From Mycobacterium sp. 852002-51163_SCH5372311 (GTDB lineage Bacteria > Actinomycetota > Actinomycetes > Mycobacteriales > Mycobacteriaceae): DNA of 64,000 bases. The position numbers and the translations under genes were made by a program. Below are positions 17,301 through 24,913 of this stretch, piece by piece. The notes beneath the pieces were generated by a model that was not told where the DNA came from, did no database searches, and saw nothing but the letters and a program-made list of their open reading frames with translations. Numbering within the stretch: the stretch's first letter is position 1; each line of letters opens with the position of its first letter. The stretch lies in contig NZ_LZIJ01000184.1 in the NCBI RefSeq assembly GCF_001667115.1, positions 1 through 64,000 of the forward strand, written 5' to 3'.

Positions 17301-17852
17301 CTACGTCCGGTGAGCCGCGCGCTGACGGGCGCGGAAGGCTCGCACCTTGGCACGGTTGCCGCACGTGCTCATCCCGCACCAATGCCGGTTCTTGGCTCGC
17401 GACGAGTCCAGGTAGAGCCGCGTGCATTCAGGGTGAGCACATCGTTTGACGTTCTCGAACTCGGCGTCGGCCAGCAGATCGAGCAGATCGGCCGCCAGGT
17501 GAGCAAGCAGCTGGGAGGCGCTGCCCTCACGGCTGACCGATCCGTTTCGGCGCAGCCGCGGTGTGAGGCGGGGCTGCGCCGACCACTCGTTGATCAAGGC
17601 GACGTCGGCGGGTCTCAAATCGCGCCCGTCGAGGCGGGAGATGACGGTCCGGTAAGCGGCCTCGCGCAACGCTATTGCGGCCGCCAGGTCGTTGTCTGTC
17701 ACATCGATCGGCGTGTCCAGCAGCCCCGCCGCAACCGCCCAGTCCGACAGACGTTCCGGGTCCGTCAGCAGTTCCTCACGGTCGGAATCCCGGCGTTTCA
17801 GCGTGCCGGCGAAGTCCAGGCACGGCCGGCCACTCACGTAGACGAACATCAC
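17301..17852 (-). CDS. CGNR zinc-finger (ABATE-domain) transcriptional regulator
   Basis: A 183-residue stress-type regulator. The N-terminal ABATE domain (substrate-sensing, unknown ligand) begins VSGRPCLDFAGTL. The C-terminal CGNR zinc finger shows Cys138, Cys143, Cys159 and Cys164, the last within the CGNR motif, followed by a basic RAKVRAFRARQR tail for DNA contact. Adjacent ATG codons at 17852 and 17849 can both start it. A perfect palindrome 40-60 bp upstream (17893-17915) is a likely self-operator. Family members usually repress a neighbouring detoxification or efflux gene; none is obvious, apart from the divergent hypothetical gene. Confidence 0.9.
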   Translation of the reverse strand: MMFVYVSGRPCLDFAGTLKRRDSDREELLTDPERLSDWAVAAGLLDTPIDVTDNDLAAAIALREAAYRTVISRLDGRDLRPADVALINEWSAQPRLTPRLRRNGSVSREGSASQLLAHLAADLLDLLADAEFENVKRCAHPECTRLYLDSSRAKNRHWCGMSTCGNRAKVRAFRARQRAAHRT

Positions 17853-17892
17853 AGGTAACCACCTTGACAGGTTTCAGCAGCTACTGCAACGT

Positions 17893-17915
17893 TGTAACCG
17901 TATAAGCCGGTTACA
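17893..17915. promoter_or_regulatory. Candidate operator, TGTAACCG-N7-CGGTTACA
   Basis: Perfect 8-bp inverted arms with a 7-base spacer, centred about 52 bp upstream of the CGNR gene start and facing the divergent gene at 18160. Placement suits autoregulation by the CGNR protein. Inference from position and symmetry only. Confidence 0.55.
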
Positions 17916-18159
17916 AAGGGATGACTGCCACATTGCCTCCGACGCACTTCCAAGAATCCGCCAAGGATCCGTTGAGAATCCTTCAAGCCGTCGCGCGGAG
18001 GCTGGGCCGAGGCTTGAAACACCTGGCTCAGGCGCAATCTCCCAACGCCCTCGCACTGGGCATCTCGAAACAGTGTGAACGGCACGGGCATCGCCGTCGT
18101 CTTAACCGAGTAACCCACCGTCGTACTTCAGTAGCGAGAGGCGAAAGGAGCCAATCGAA
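17916..18159. other. Intergenic region, no gene seen
   Basis: Together with the operator, this is the roughly 300-bp divergent spacer between the CGNR gene and the hypothetical gene at 18160. Short open frames exist but lack coding character. A good ribosome site (AAGGAG, 18145-18150) serves the downstream gene. Inside are two near-repeats of an aatcc..caa word (gaatccgcca / gaatccttcaa) of unknown meaning. Confidence 0.5.
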
Positions 18160-18882
18160 ATGGATCTCGGCCGCATCACTAACCCGCTGAGGTTGGCCAA
18201 GGGATCTCACCAGCCAGGATCGGGTAAGGGCTGCGCGATGAACGTGATCTCCTACATCAACGGCGATGCGCATGTCACTGACTTTCCGACGTGTTCCGCC
18301 CACCCGTTGAGCGTCCTCGTTCAGGCATGCAACGACCTGCTGGCCGGACCCGATGGCTATCTGTCGCCCGAAAACGCCGTGCTGGCTCTCGAACTCGCCT
18401 GGCAGACGGTGGGAACCGCCGATGTCGCCGGCGCCGTCGTGCACGCCTGGTTGGCCGAAATGCTGACCAACCCCACCTGGGGAGTACTCAAATTCGCCAG
18501 AATCACCGCGGTCAAAGCGATCCTCGACATCGCCGAGCTGCACCGCGCCGCAGCGTCGGGGGACATGCCATCAGTCGCCGCCTGGGACGCCGCCGATCGC
18601 GTCTCCCGCGCGATCAACACCCATCCGATCACCGCCGGCGGGTATGCGCTGCGGGCCGCATATGAGTCGACTACTGCCGCGGGAGCCGTTTGGTTGACGG
18701 CGGATCAGGTGGCGCTTTACGCCATGAACGCCTACGCGCTGGCGGCAGAAAACGCTACTTCCAGAGAGATAGTGGAGTTCACCCGCCAAGCCATCCGCTC
18801 GTGGCGCGAGCTGGCCGGACTGGACAGCACTGGTGCAAGCACCCAATCGCCGCAGGACCGCGAACTGCAATTGCAGGCGTGA
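18160..18882 (+). CDS. Hypothetical alanine-rich helical protein
   Basis: A 240-residue protein I do not recognise with certainty. It has no signal peptide or membrane helix. Much of it is Ala-rich amphipathic helix (residues 50-210), with repeated AAWDAADRV and YAMNAYALAAENA blocks that recall Imm-5-type immunity or HEAT-like helical repeats; this is impression only. The N-terminal 26 residues are basic and Gly-rich, and a second in-frame ATG (MNVISYING) follows, so the true start could be there. The first ATG is favoured by AAGGAG nine bases upstream. It is divergent from the CGNR regulator and could be its target. Confidence 0.7.
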   Translation: MDLGRITNPLRLAKGSHQPGSGKGCAMNVISYINGDAHVTDFPTCSAHPLSVLVQACNDLLAGPDGYLSPENAVLALELAWQTVGTADVAGAVVHAWLAEMLTNPTWGVLKFARITAVKAILDIAELHRAAASGDMPSVAAWDAADRVSRAINTHPITAGGYALRAAYESTTAAGAVWLTADQVALYAMNAYALAAENATSREIVEFTRQAIRSWRELAGLDSTGASTQSPQDRELQLQA

Positions 18883-18920
18883 GGTCTATTCGCAAGTCTG
18901 TTGGCCGCATCAGCCGGGTA

Positions 18921-20141
18921 CTAACGGCGCAATTGCGTCACATGTTTAGCCGATAGTTCTTCGAGGCAGGTGACCCCGAGCAGCGCCATCGTCCGGGTGA
19001 TGCCGCTTTGCAGGATGTCGATCGCACGCCTGACCCCGGCCTCACCGCCGGCCATCAGCCCGTACAGGTAAGCCCGGCCGACCAGCGTGCACCGTGCTCC
19101 CAACGCGACCGCCGCGACGATGTCAGCGCCCGACATGATGCCGGTATCCAGCAAAATCTCGGTGTCCTTACCCAATTCGCGCGCAACCATCGGCAACAGA
19201 TGGAACGGCACCGGCGCCCGGTCGAGCTGACGGCCACCGTGATTGGACAACACGATGCCGTCGACGCCGCGCTCGACGACGGCACGGGCGTCGTCGAGCG
19301 TCTGAATCCCCTTCACCACCAGCTTTCCGGGCCACTGGTCTTTGATCCAGGCCAGGTCGTCGAAGGTAACGCTGGCGTCAAACATGGTGTTCAGGTACTC
19401 GCCGACCGTTCCTGACCAGCGGTCCAGCGAAGCGAAGGCCAGCGGCTCGGTGGTGACCAGGTCAAACCACCAGTGCGGGTGCGGCAGCGCGTCGAGAACG
19501 GTGCGCAGCGTCAACGCCGGTGGGATCGACATACCGTTGCGGACGTCGCGCCACCGCGCACCGGCGACCGGAACGTCGACGGTGACCAGCATGGTGTCAA
19601 AGCCCGCGTCCGCGGCGCGCTTGACCAACGCCATCGAGCGGTCTCGGTCACGCCACATGTAGAGCTGAAACCATTTGCGGCCCTGCGGAACCGCGGTCAC
19701 CACGTCTTCGATGGCACAGGTGGCCAGCGTGGACATCGCGAACGGGATCCCGGCCGCCGCTGCCGCCCTCGCGCCGGCGATCTCACCTTCGGTGTGCATC
19801 AACCGGGTGAAGCCGGTCGGCGCGATGCTGAACGGCCACCCGACCGGCTGTCCCAGGACGTGCCACCCAGTGCACACGTTGGTGACGTCGCGCAGGATCG
19901 TCGGGTGAAATTCGATGTCTCGGAAGGCTTGTCGCGCACGCTGCAGAGACAACTCGTCTTCGGCGGCGCCGTCGGTGTAGTCGAATGCCGCTTTGGGGGT
20001 GCGCCGTTTGGCGATGCGCCGCAGATCCTCGATGGTCAGCGCGGCCTCGAGGCGGCGTTTCGTGCGGTTGAACTCGGGTTGTTTGAACTGGATGAGCGGC
20101 GCCAGGTCGTTGACCCGGGGCACTCGTCGTTTGACCGCCAT
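18921..20141 (-). CDS. lldD2: L-lactate dehydrogenase (FMN, quinone) LldD2
   Basis: Membrane-associated FMN-dependent alpha-hydroxyacid dehydrogenase that oxidises L-lactate to pyruvate and feeds electrons to the respiratory chain; it corresponds to Rv1872c, the lactate-growth enzyme of M. tuberculosis. The FMN/substrate signatures are present: SIAPTGFTRLMH near residue 105, FQLYMWRDR, and the catalytic block SNHGGRQLDRAP with His and Arg. The start was set at the ATG giving MAVKRRVPRVND (406 aa); an upstream ATG adds six residues. Start codons of this gene and the divergent DUF1810 gene are only 19 bp apart. Confidence 0.95.
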   Translation of the reverse strand: MAVKRRVPRVNDLAPLIQFKQPEFNRTKRRLEAALTIEDLRRIAKRRTPKAAFDYTDGAAEDELSLQRARQAFRDIEFHPTILRDVTNVCTGWHVLGQPVGWPFSIAPTGFTRLMHTEGEIAGARAAAAAGIPFAMSTLATCAIEDVVTAVPQGRKWFQLYMWRDRDRSMALVKRAADAGFDTMLVTVDVPVAGARWRDVRNGMSIPPALTLRTVLDALPHPHWWFDLVTTEPLAFASLDRWSGTVGEYLNTMFDASVTFDDLAWIKDQWPGKLVVKGIQTLDDARAVVERGVDGIVLSNHGGRQLDRAPVPFHLLPMVARELGKDTEILLDTGIMSGADIVAAVALGARCTLVGRAYLYGLMAGGEAGVRRAIDILQSGITRTMALLGVTCLEELSAKHVTQLRR

Positions 20142-20160
20142 GTGTGCAACCGTAATCACT

Positions 20161-20598
20161 ATGGGACCGGCAACCGACCGCTTCGATTTGAAGCGCTTCG
20201 TCGAGGCGCAGGCTCGCGTCTACCCCAGCGTCCTCGAGGAGCTTCGTGCCGGACGGAAACGCAGTCACTGGATGTGGTTCATCTTTCCCCAGCTGGCAGG
20301 GCTCGGCAGCAGCCCGATGGCGGCGCGCTTCGGCATCTCCTCGCTCGAGGAAGCCCGGGAATACCTGCGCCATGAGCTGCTCGGGCCCCGCCTGCACGAG
20401 TGCACGCAGCTGGTCAACCGAGTGCAAGGCCGCTCTGTCAGCGAGATCTTCGGCTCGCCCGACGACCTCAAGCTGTGCTCGTCGATGACACTGTTCCTTC
20501 GGGCGACCGACGACAACCAGGACTTCGCCGAACTGCTCGAGAAGTACTACGGCGGCCAGCAGGACCCACTGACCCTGAAGCGGTTGGGCATCACCTGA
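20161..20598 (+). CDS. DUF1810 family protein
   Basis: A 145-residue cytosolic protein of the DUF1810 family, the same length as Rv1873. Typical features are the opening FDLKRFVEAQ, RSHWMWFIFPQLAGLGSSPMA and the SSMTLFLRA..D...F..LL.KYY.G..D..T end. Function unknown. The ATG used here gives the family-length protein but has no clear ribosome site and lies almost against the divergent lldD2 start. It may be translated from a leaderless transcript, which is common in mycobacteria. Confidence 0.9.
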   Translation: MGPATDRFDLKRFVEAQARVYPSVLEELRAGRKRSHWMWFIFPQLAGLGSSPMAARFGISSLEEAREYLRHELLGPRLHECTQLVNRVQGRSVSEIFGSPDDLKLCSSMTLFLRATDDNQDFAELLEKYYGGQQDPLTLKRLGIT

Positions 20599-20602
20599 GC
20601 CC

Positions 20603-21907
20603 TTAGGCAGGCCGCAGGATCCGCCATCCCTGTGCCTCTACGACCACCGTGTCGACAACCTCCTGCGGCGGGGCGGAAGATCCGGCGAGAACCTCGGCGT
20701 GGGCGACGCCCAGTTCCTTCAGCACCAGGCGCATCGGCTGGTCGTCGATGTTGAGCGCGACCAGCAGCGCATCCTGGCCGCCGCTTGCCCGGTAGACGTA
20801 ATGCCGGTTGTCCAGCAGCAAAGCGGAGGTCGACGCCGCGTGCAGCCACGGATGCCGACGGCGCAGCCCGACGAGAAACTGGTGCAATGCCCAAACTTTG
20901 GCGCTGGCTTCATCCAATGGCATTGGGGGAGAAGCGAACTCCGGGCGCACCGCGTCATCTCCGCCGTACCGCTCTTCCTTGAGGCCTAGCAGACCGAGCT
21001 CGTCGCCGGCGTACACGCTGGGCACTCCACCGACGGTCAGCAGGATGACCAGCGCATGGGCCAGATGCTCGGGACGCTCTAGACGGCTGGCGATCCGGGT
21101 GACATCGTGGTTGCCGATGAAAGTCAGCGGCGCGAACGTGCCCAGAAACTCGTTGTGCCGCTGCAGCGCCCAGTCCAGCTCGAAGAAGTTGCCGTCGTTG
21201 AGACCGCTCCAGATAGCCTTCCACAACTCGTATTGGGTGGCCGAGTCGAACCCGGCGCCTTCGACCGCCGAGGCGTAGTCGCCGTGGATGAGTTCGCCGA
21301 CGAACCATGCGTCGGGATGCTGTTCGCGTACCCGCGGCAGGACGGCTGCCCAAAATGATTGCGGCACAGCGTAAGCCGCGTCCAGTCGCCAACCATCGGC
21401 ACCACGGCCGAGCCAGTGCGACATCACGTCCACGGTGTAGTCGACAACCTCGGCGTTGTCGTGGTTGAGGGTGAGCAGCCCGGAGTGCCCTTCGAAGGTA
21501 TGAAAACGACCCGGACGCCCGCGAAACCAGCGCGCCGCTGCGGCACTGTGCGAGGCCTCCCGGTAGCGCGGGAAGTCCTGGCCGACGTGGTTGAACACGC
21601 CGTCGAGCAGGACCCGCAGACCGCGTCGGCGAGCCTCGGCGATCAGGTGGTCGAAGTCGGCGTCGTCGCCGAGTCGCGGATCGACGCGGTAATGGTCGGT
21701 GGTGTCGTAGCCATGGGTGCGGGAGGCGAAAATCGGCCCCAACGCAATTCCCGACGCACCCAATTCGATCGCGTGGTCGAACCAGCCGGCCAGCCGCCGC
21801 AGCCGATGTTCATTCGGTCCCGGCGGCTCAACCGCGGGAAATGCGCCGACGAAACCCAGGGGATAGACCTGCCACCAGATCGCATGCTCGATCCAGGATG
21901 TGCTCAA
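20603..21907 (-). CDS. GH13 alpha-amylase-family glycosidase
   Basis: A 434-residue cytosolic glycoside hydrolase family 13 enzyme acting on alpha-glucans or maltodextrin-type sugars. Conserved regions in order: VLLDGVFNHVG (region I), GWRLDAAY (nucleophile Asp), FVGELIHG (acid/base Glu) and FIGNHDVTR (third carboxylate). No signal peptide. The start is most likely TTG at the upper coordinate (LSTSWIEHAIWW), preceded by AAGGGG; longer readings have a low-complexity leader. It is inserted between homologues of Rv1873 and Rv1874. Fine specificity cannot be told. Confidence 0.85.
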   Translation of the reverse strand: MSTSWIEHAIWWQVYPLGFVGAFPAVEPPGPNEHRLRRLAGWFDHAIELGASGIALGPIFASRTHGYDTTDHYRVDPRLGDDADFDHLIAEARRRGLRVLLDGVFNHVGQDFPRYREASHSAAAARWFRGRPGRFHTFEGHSGLLTLNHDNAEVVDYTVDVMSHWLGRGADGWRLDAAYAVPQSFWAAVLPRVREQHPDAWFVGELIHGDYASAVEGAGFDSATQYELWKAIWSGLNDGNFFELDWALQRHNEFLGTFAPLTFIGNHDVTRIASRLERPEHLAHALVILLTVGGVPSVYAGDELGLLGLKEERYGGDDAVRPEFASPPMPLDEASAKVWALHQFLVGLRRRHPWLHAASTSALLLDNRHYVYRASGGQDALLVALNIDDQPMRLVLKELGVAHAEVLAGSSAPPQEVVDTVVVEAQGWRILRPA

Positions 21908-21947
21908 CCGTCGGTCCCCTTCATGCCGCGAATGTAAGTTCGGCCCT

Positions 21948-22649
21948 ATGGAGAAGGTAATCGCCGTGCTCAGGCGCGCCGACCCGGACGACGACTGGTG
22001 TGCCCGCCAGCGCGGCCCGGTTGCCGACGAGCTGTTGGGCCTGGGCGTTCTCGGGCTGTCTGTCAATGTCCGTGACGGCGCGGTCCGCCACTCGCTGATG
22101 ACGCTGACGACGCTGGACCCGCCGGTGGCCGCGCTGGTGAGCCTGTGGACCCAGCAGTGCTACGGCGAACAGGTGACGGCGGCGCTGGGCCTGCTGGCCG
22201 CCGAATGCGAACACCTCAGCGCCTACCTGGTGACCGAATCGGTCCCGATGCCTGCCCCTTCTGCCGAAACCGGCTCGCGCACAACGGGTTTAGCCAACAT
22301 CGCGCTGCTGCGCCGGCCCGCGGCCATGGACCTGGATACCTGGCTGGCCCGATGGCAGGGCGACCACACATCCGTGGCTATCGAGACACAGTCGATCTTC
22401 GGCTACACCCAGAACTGGGTGGTGCGGGCACTCACGCCCGAAGCACCGGGAATCGCGGGCATCGTCGAGGAGTTGTTTCCCGAGGAGGCGATCACCGACC
22501 TGAAGGCGTTTTTCGGCGCCGCCGACGATGACGACCTGCAGCACCGGCTAAGCCGGATGATCGCCAGCACAACTGCATTCGGCGCCAACGAGAACATCGA
22601 CACGGTGCCCACCAGCCGCTACGTGTTCAAGACACCATTCGAAAGTTGA
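21948..22649 (+). CDS. EthD-domain protein
   Basis: A 233-residue protein corresponding to Rv1874. The second half contains an EthD-type dimeric alpha/beta-barrel segment: LLRRPAAMDLDTWLARWQGDHT, where the W..Y/W..H pattern is typical. The first half (MEKVIAVLRRADPDDDW) looks like a degenerate second copy, so the protein may be a pseudo-dimer. EthD proteins accompany P450 and ring-cleavage systems, but the role here is unknown. Only 40 bp separate it from the divergent GH13 gene; the next gene follows after 9 bp, suggesting co-transcription. Confidence 0.8.
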   Translation: MEKVIAVLRRADPDDDWCARQRGPVADELLGLGVLGLSVNVRDGAVRHSLMTLTTLDPPVAALVSLWTQQCYGEQVTAALGLLAAECEHLSAYLVTESVPMPAPSAETGSRTTGLANIALLRRPAAMDLDTWLARWQGDHTSVAIETQSIFGYTQNWVVRALTPEAPGIAGIVEELFPEEAITDLKAFFGAADDDDLQHRLSRMIASTTAFGANENIDTVPTSRYVFKTPFES

Positions 22650-22658
22650 GGACGGCAC

Positions 22659-23102
22659 ATGACAACACTCGACGACGCGGTTTCGTTGGCGGCCACGGAA
22701 AGTGGCTTGGCGGTGGTGTCCACGGTTCGCGGCGACGGGACGGTGCAAGCGTCGCTGGTCAACGTCGGCCTGCTGCCGCACCCGCGCAGCGGTCAGCCGG
22801 TGCTGGGCTTCACCACTTACGGCAAGGTCAAGCTCGCCAATCTGCGGGCGCGGCCTCAGCTCGCCGTCACCTTCCGCAACGGCTGGCAGTGGGCGACCGT
22901 CGAGGGCCGTGCGGAGCTGGTCGGCCCGGACGATCCGCAGCCGTGGCTGGCCGACCCCGACCAGTTGCGGCTGCTGCTACGTGAGGTCTTCACCGCCGCC
23001 GGCGGCACGCACGACGACTGGCCGGAGTACGACCGGGTGATGGCCAAGGAGCGGCGCGCAGTGGTGTTGATCGAGCCGACCCGGGTGTACAGCAACGGCT
23101 GA
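22659..23102 (+). CDS. PPOX-class F420-dependent/flavin reductase-family protein
   Basis: A 147-residue split-barrel protein of the pyridoxamine-phosphate-oxidase-like class, corresponding to Rv1875. Visible are LAVVSTVRGDGTVQASLVN at the N-terminus, KLANLRARPQLAVTF and a C-terminal RRAVVLIEPTRVYSNG. In mycobacteria these proteins often bind F420 and reduce small electrophiles; which cofactor this one uses is not decidable. Follows the EthD gene by 9 bp. Confidence 0.85.
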   Translation: MTTLDDAVSLAATESGLAVVSTVRGDGTVQASLVNVGLLPHPRSGQPVLGFTTYGKVKLANLRARPQLAVTFRNGWQWATVEGRAELVGPDDPQPWLADPDQLRLLLREVFTAAGGTHDDWPEYDRVMAKERRAVVLIEPTRVYSNG

Positions 23103-23144
23103 CCCCGCCGAGCAGACACAACGACGGTAGGTTGGCAACTCGTG

Positions 23145-23894
23145 ATGCTGCAGATCGACGACCAAAACCGGGTACGCACCCTGACGCTGAACCGGCCCGA
23201 GGCGCTGAACGCCTTCAACGAAGCCCTTTACGACGCCACCGCGCAGGCGTTGCTGGACGCGGCCGAAGACCCGGACGTCGCGGTGGTACTGCTGACCGGT
23301 TCCGGGCGGGGCTTCTCCGCCGGCACCGACCTCGCCGAGATGCAGGCACGCATCACCGATCCCGATTTCACCCCGGGCAAATACGGCTTCCCTGGTCTGA
23401 TCGAAGCGCTGAGCAACTTTCCCAAGCCGCTGATCTGCGCGGTGAACGGCGTCGGGGTGGGCATTGGCACCACCATCCTCGGCTACGCCGACCTGGCGTT
23501 CATGTCGTCGGCGGCACGGCTGAAATGTCCCTTCACCAGCCTCGGCGTGGCCCCCGAGGCGGCATCGTCGTATCTGCTGCCCCAGCTGGTGGGCCGGCAG
23601 AATGCCGCATGGCTGCTGATGTCCTCGGAATGGGTCGACGCGCAAGAGGCGTTGCGCATGGGCCTGGTATGGCGTGTCTGCGAGCCCGAGGAGCTAATGC
23701 CCGAAGCCCGTCGGCATGCCGAAGTGCTTGCCGCCCGGCCGATTTCGAGCCTGATGGCGGTCAAGCACACGATCGTGGAACCCGTCCGCCCGGAGATCCT
23801 GGCAGCGACCGCGCGGGAGAACGCTCACTTCGCCGAGTTGATGGGCGCACAGGCCAACGCCGCCGCTCTGGCGGATTTCAACAAGAGTCGCTAA
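23145..23894 (+). CDS. Enoyl-CoA hydratase/isomerase (crotonase) family
   Basis: A 249-residue crotonase-fold acyl-CoA enzyme. It has the entry motif LTLNRPEALNAFN, the first oxyanion-hole segment GFSAGTDLAEM and the second around NGVGVGIGTTIL. The catalytic region reads GVAPEAASSYLLP, with one acidic residue (Glu) as in delta-isomerase-type members rather than the paired glutamates of true hydratases, so isomerase activity is more likely. GTG at 23142 and ATG at 23145 both fit. A half copy of the family A repeat arm (gagcagacacaa) lies just upstream. Its position before bfrA is an insertion relative to M. tuberculosis. Confidence 0.85.
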   Translation: MLQIDDQNRVRTLTLNRPEALNAFNEALYDATAQALLDAAEDPDVAVVLLTGSGRGFSAGTDLAEMQARITDPDFTPGKYGFPGLIEALSNFPKPLICAVNGVGVGIGTTILGYADLAFMSSAARLKCPFTSLGVAPEAASSYLLPQLVGRQNAAWLLMSSEWVDAQEALRMGLVWRVCEPEELMPEARRHAEVLAARPISSLMAVKHTIVEPVRPEILAATARENAHFAELMGAQANAAALADFNKSR

Positions 23895-23904
23895 CCGACC
23901 TGAT

Positions 23905-24084
23905 CTAGCCCGCCCGCTCGAGTTGGGCCGCCGCGGCGATGATCGCCCGCAGCGTGCGACGGCAGCGCCCGCAGTCCGCGCCCGCACCACAGGCGGCGGC
24001 AACCTCTTTCGACGTCGACGCACCACGCGCCACGCAGTCGGACACCGTCTGGTTGGTGGCCCCGACACACAGGCACACGTACAT
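23905..24084 (-). CDS. bfd: Bacterioferritin-associated ferredoxin (Bfd-like)
   Basis: A 59-residue [2Fe-2S] protein. It reads MYVCLCVGATNQTVSDCV at the start and ACGAGADCGRCRRTL later; the four cluster ligands are Cys4, Cys6, Cys38 and Cys41 in C-x-C and C-x2-C pairs (numbering approximate). Bfd donates electrons to bacterioferritin to release stored iron. It is divergent from bfrA across two IdeR boxes, matching the small gene Rv1876A beside bfrA. Stop is TAG. Confidence 0.92.
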   Translation of the reverse strand: MYVCLCVGATNQTVSDCVARGASTSKEVAAACGAGADCGRCRRTLRAIIAAAAQLERAG

Positions 24085-24126
24085 CGAATCCCCTAGGCGA
24101 AACTGCCGATTGGAACAGACCGCATA

Positions 24127-24145
24127 TTAGTGAAGTCTATCCTAA
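24127..24145. promoter_or_regulatory. IdeR iron box 1
   Basis: TTAGTGAAGTCTATCCTAA matches the mycobacterial IdeR consensus TTAGGTTAGGCTAACCTAA at 14 of 19 positions, with the outer TTAG and CCTAA intact. It lies upstream of both bfrA and bfd. In M. tuberculosis iron-bound IdeR activates bfrA through tandem boxes. Confidence 0.85.
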
Positions 24146-24150
24146 GTAGG

Positions 24151-24169
24151 TTAGCGGAGTCTAACCTAA
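24151..24169. promoter_or_regulatory. IdeR iron box 2
   Basis: TTAGCGGAGTCTAACCTAA matches the IdeR consensus at 15 of 19 positions. It is spaced 24 bp centre to centre from box 1, the arrangement expected for cooperative IdeR binding and activation of bfrA in iron-replete cells. Confidence 0.88.
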
Positions 24170-24360
24170 GTAACGACACGTGACCGAATCGTCGCCTGCG
24201 CATGACGCGCCGAAGGCGGATAAAAGCGCGCGCCGACGCACTGCTGCTGGACTAGATTGAGATCGGCACGCCGGTTAGCCACAGGCCGGCGAGATGGTGC
24301 TCCAGCCCAGCCCATCTGCCGCGGTTCGACATCGACAGCCCTCACAGCCTAGGAGTGGTC

Positions 24361-24840
24361 ATGCAAGGTGATCCGGATGTTTTGCGCCTGCTGAACGAAC
24401 AACTGACCAGCGAGCTCACCGCTATCAACCAATATTTCCTGCACTCCAAGATGCAGGACAACTGGGGTTTCACCGAGTTGGCGGAGCACACCCGCGCCGA
24501 GTCCTTCGACGAGATGCGGCACGCGGAGGCGATCACCGACCGCATCCTGTTGCTGGACGGCCTGCCGAACTACCAGCGGATCGGGTCGTTGCGGGTCGGC
24601 CAGACGCTGCGCGAGCAGTTCGAGGCAGACCTGGCTATCGAATACGACGTGCTGAACCGTCTCAAGCCCGGGATCATCATGTGCCGGGAGAAGCAGGACA
24701 GCACCAGCGCCACGTTGCTGGAGAAGATCGTCGCCGATGAGGAGATCCACGTCGACTATCTGGAAACACAGCTGGAGTTGATGGACAAGCTGGGCGAGGA
24801 GCTCTACTCGGCCCAGTGCGTCTCGCGGCCGCCGAGCTGA
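24361..24840 (+). CDS. bfrA: Bacterioferritin BfrA
   Basis: A 159-residue heme-containing iron-storage protein forming 24-subunit cages. All ferroxidase ligands are in place: Glu18, Glu51, His54, Glu94, Glu127 and His130, and Met52 is the heme ligand. The ATG is preceded by AGGAG five bases away, settling the start over an in-frame GTG two codons upstream. It corresponds to Rv1876. Two IdeR boxes lie about 200 bp upstream, so expression should rise with iron. Confidence 0.98.
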   Translation: MQGDPDVLRLLNEQLTSELTAINQYFLHSKMQDNWGFTELAEHTRAESFDEMRHAEAITDRILLLDGLPNYQRIGSLRVGQTLREQFEADLAIEYDVLNRLKPGIIMCREKQDSTSATLLEKIVADEEIHVDYLETQLELMDKLGEELYSAQCVSRPPS

Positions 24841-24913
24841 CCTGCCCCCGTCAGCCGCGGTATGGGTGGCTGCCGGGTACCCGTTAGCATCGATCGCCGA
24901 CGGGAAGGCAGCG

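Noticed and set aside
17921..18190. 89-codon plus-strand frame upstream of the 18160 gene
   Set aside because: No ribosome site, overlaps the next gene's start and lacks protein-like composition.
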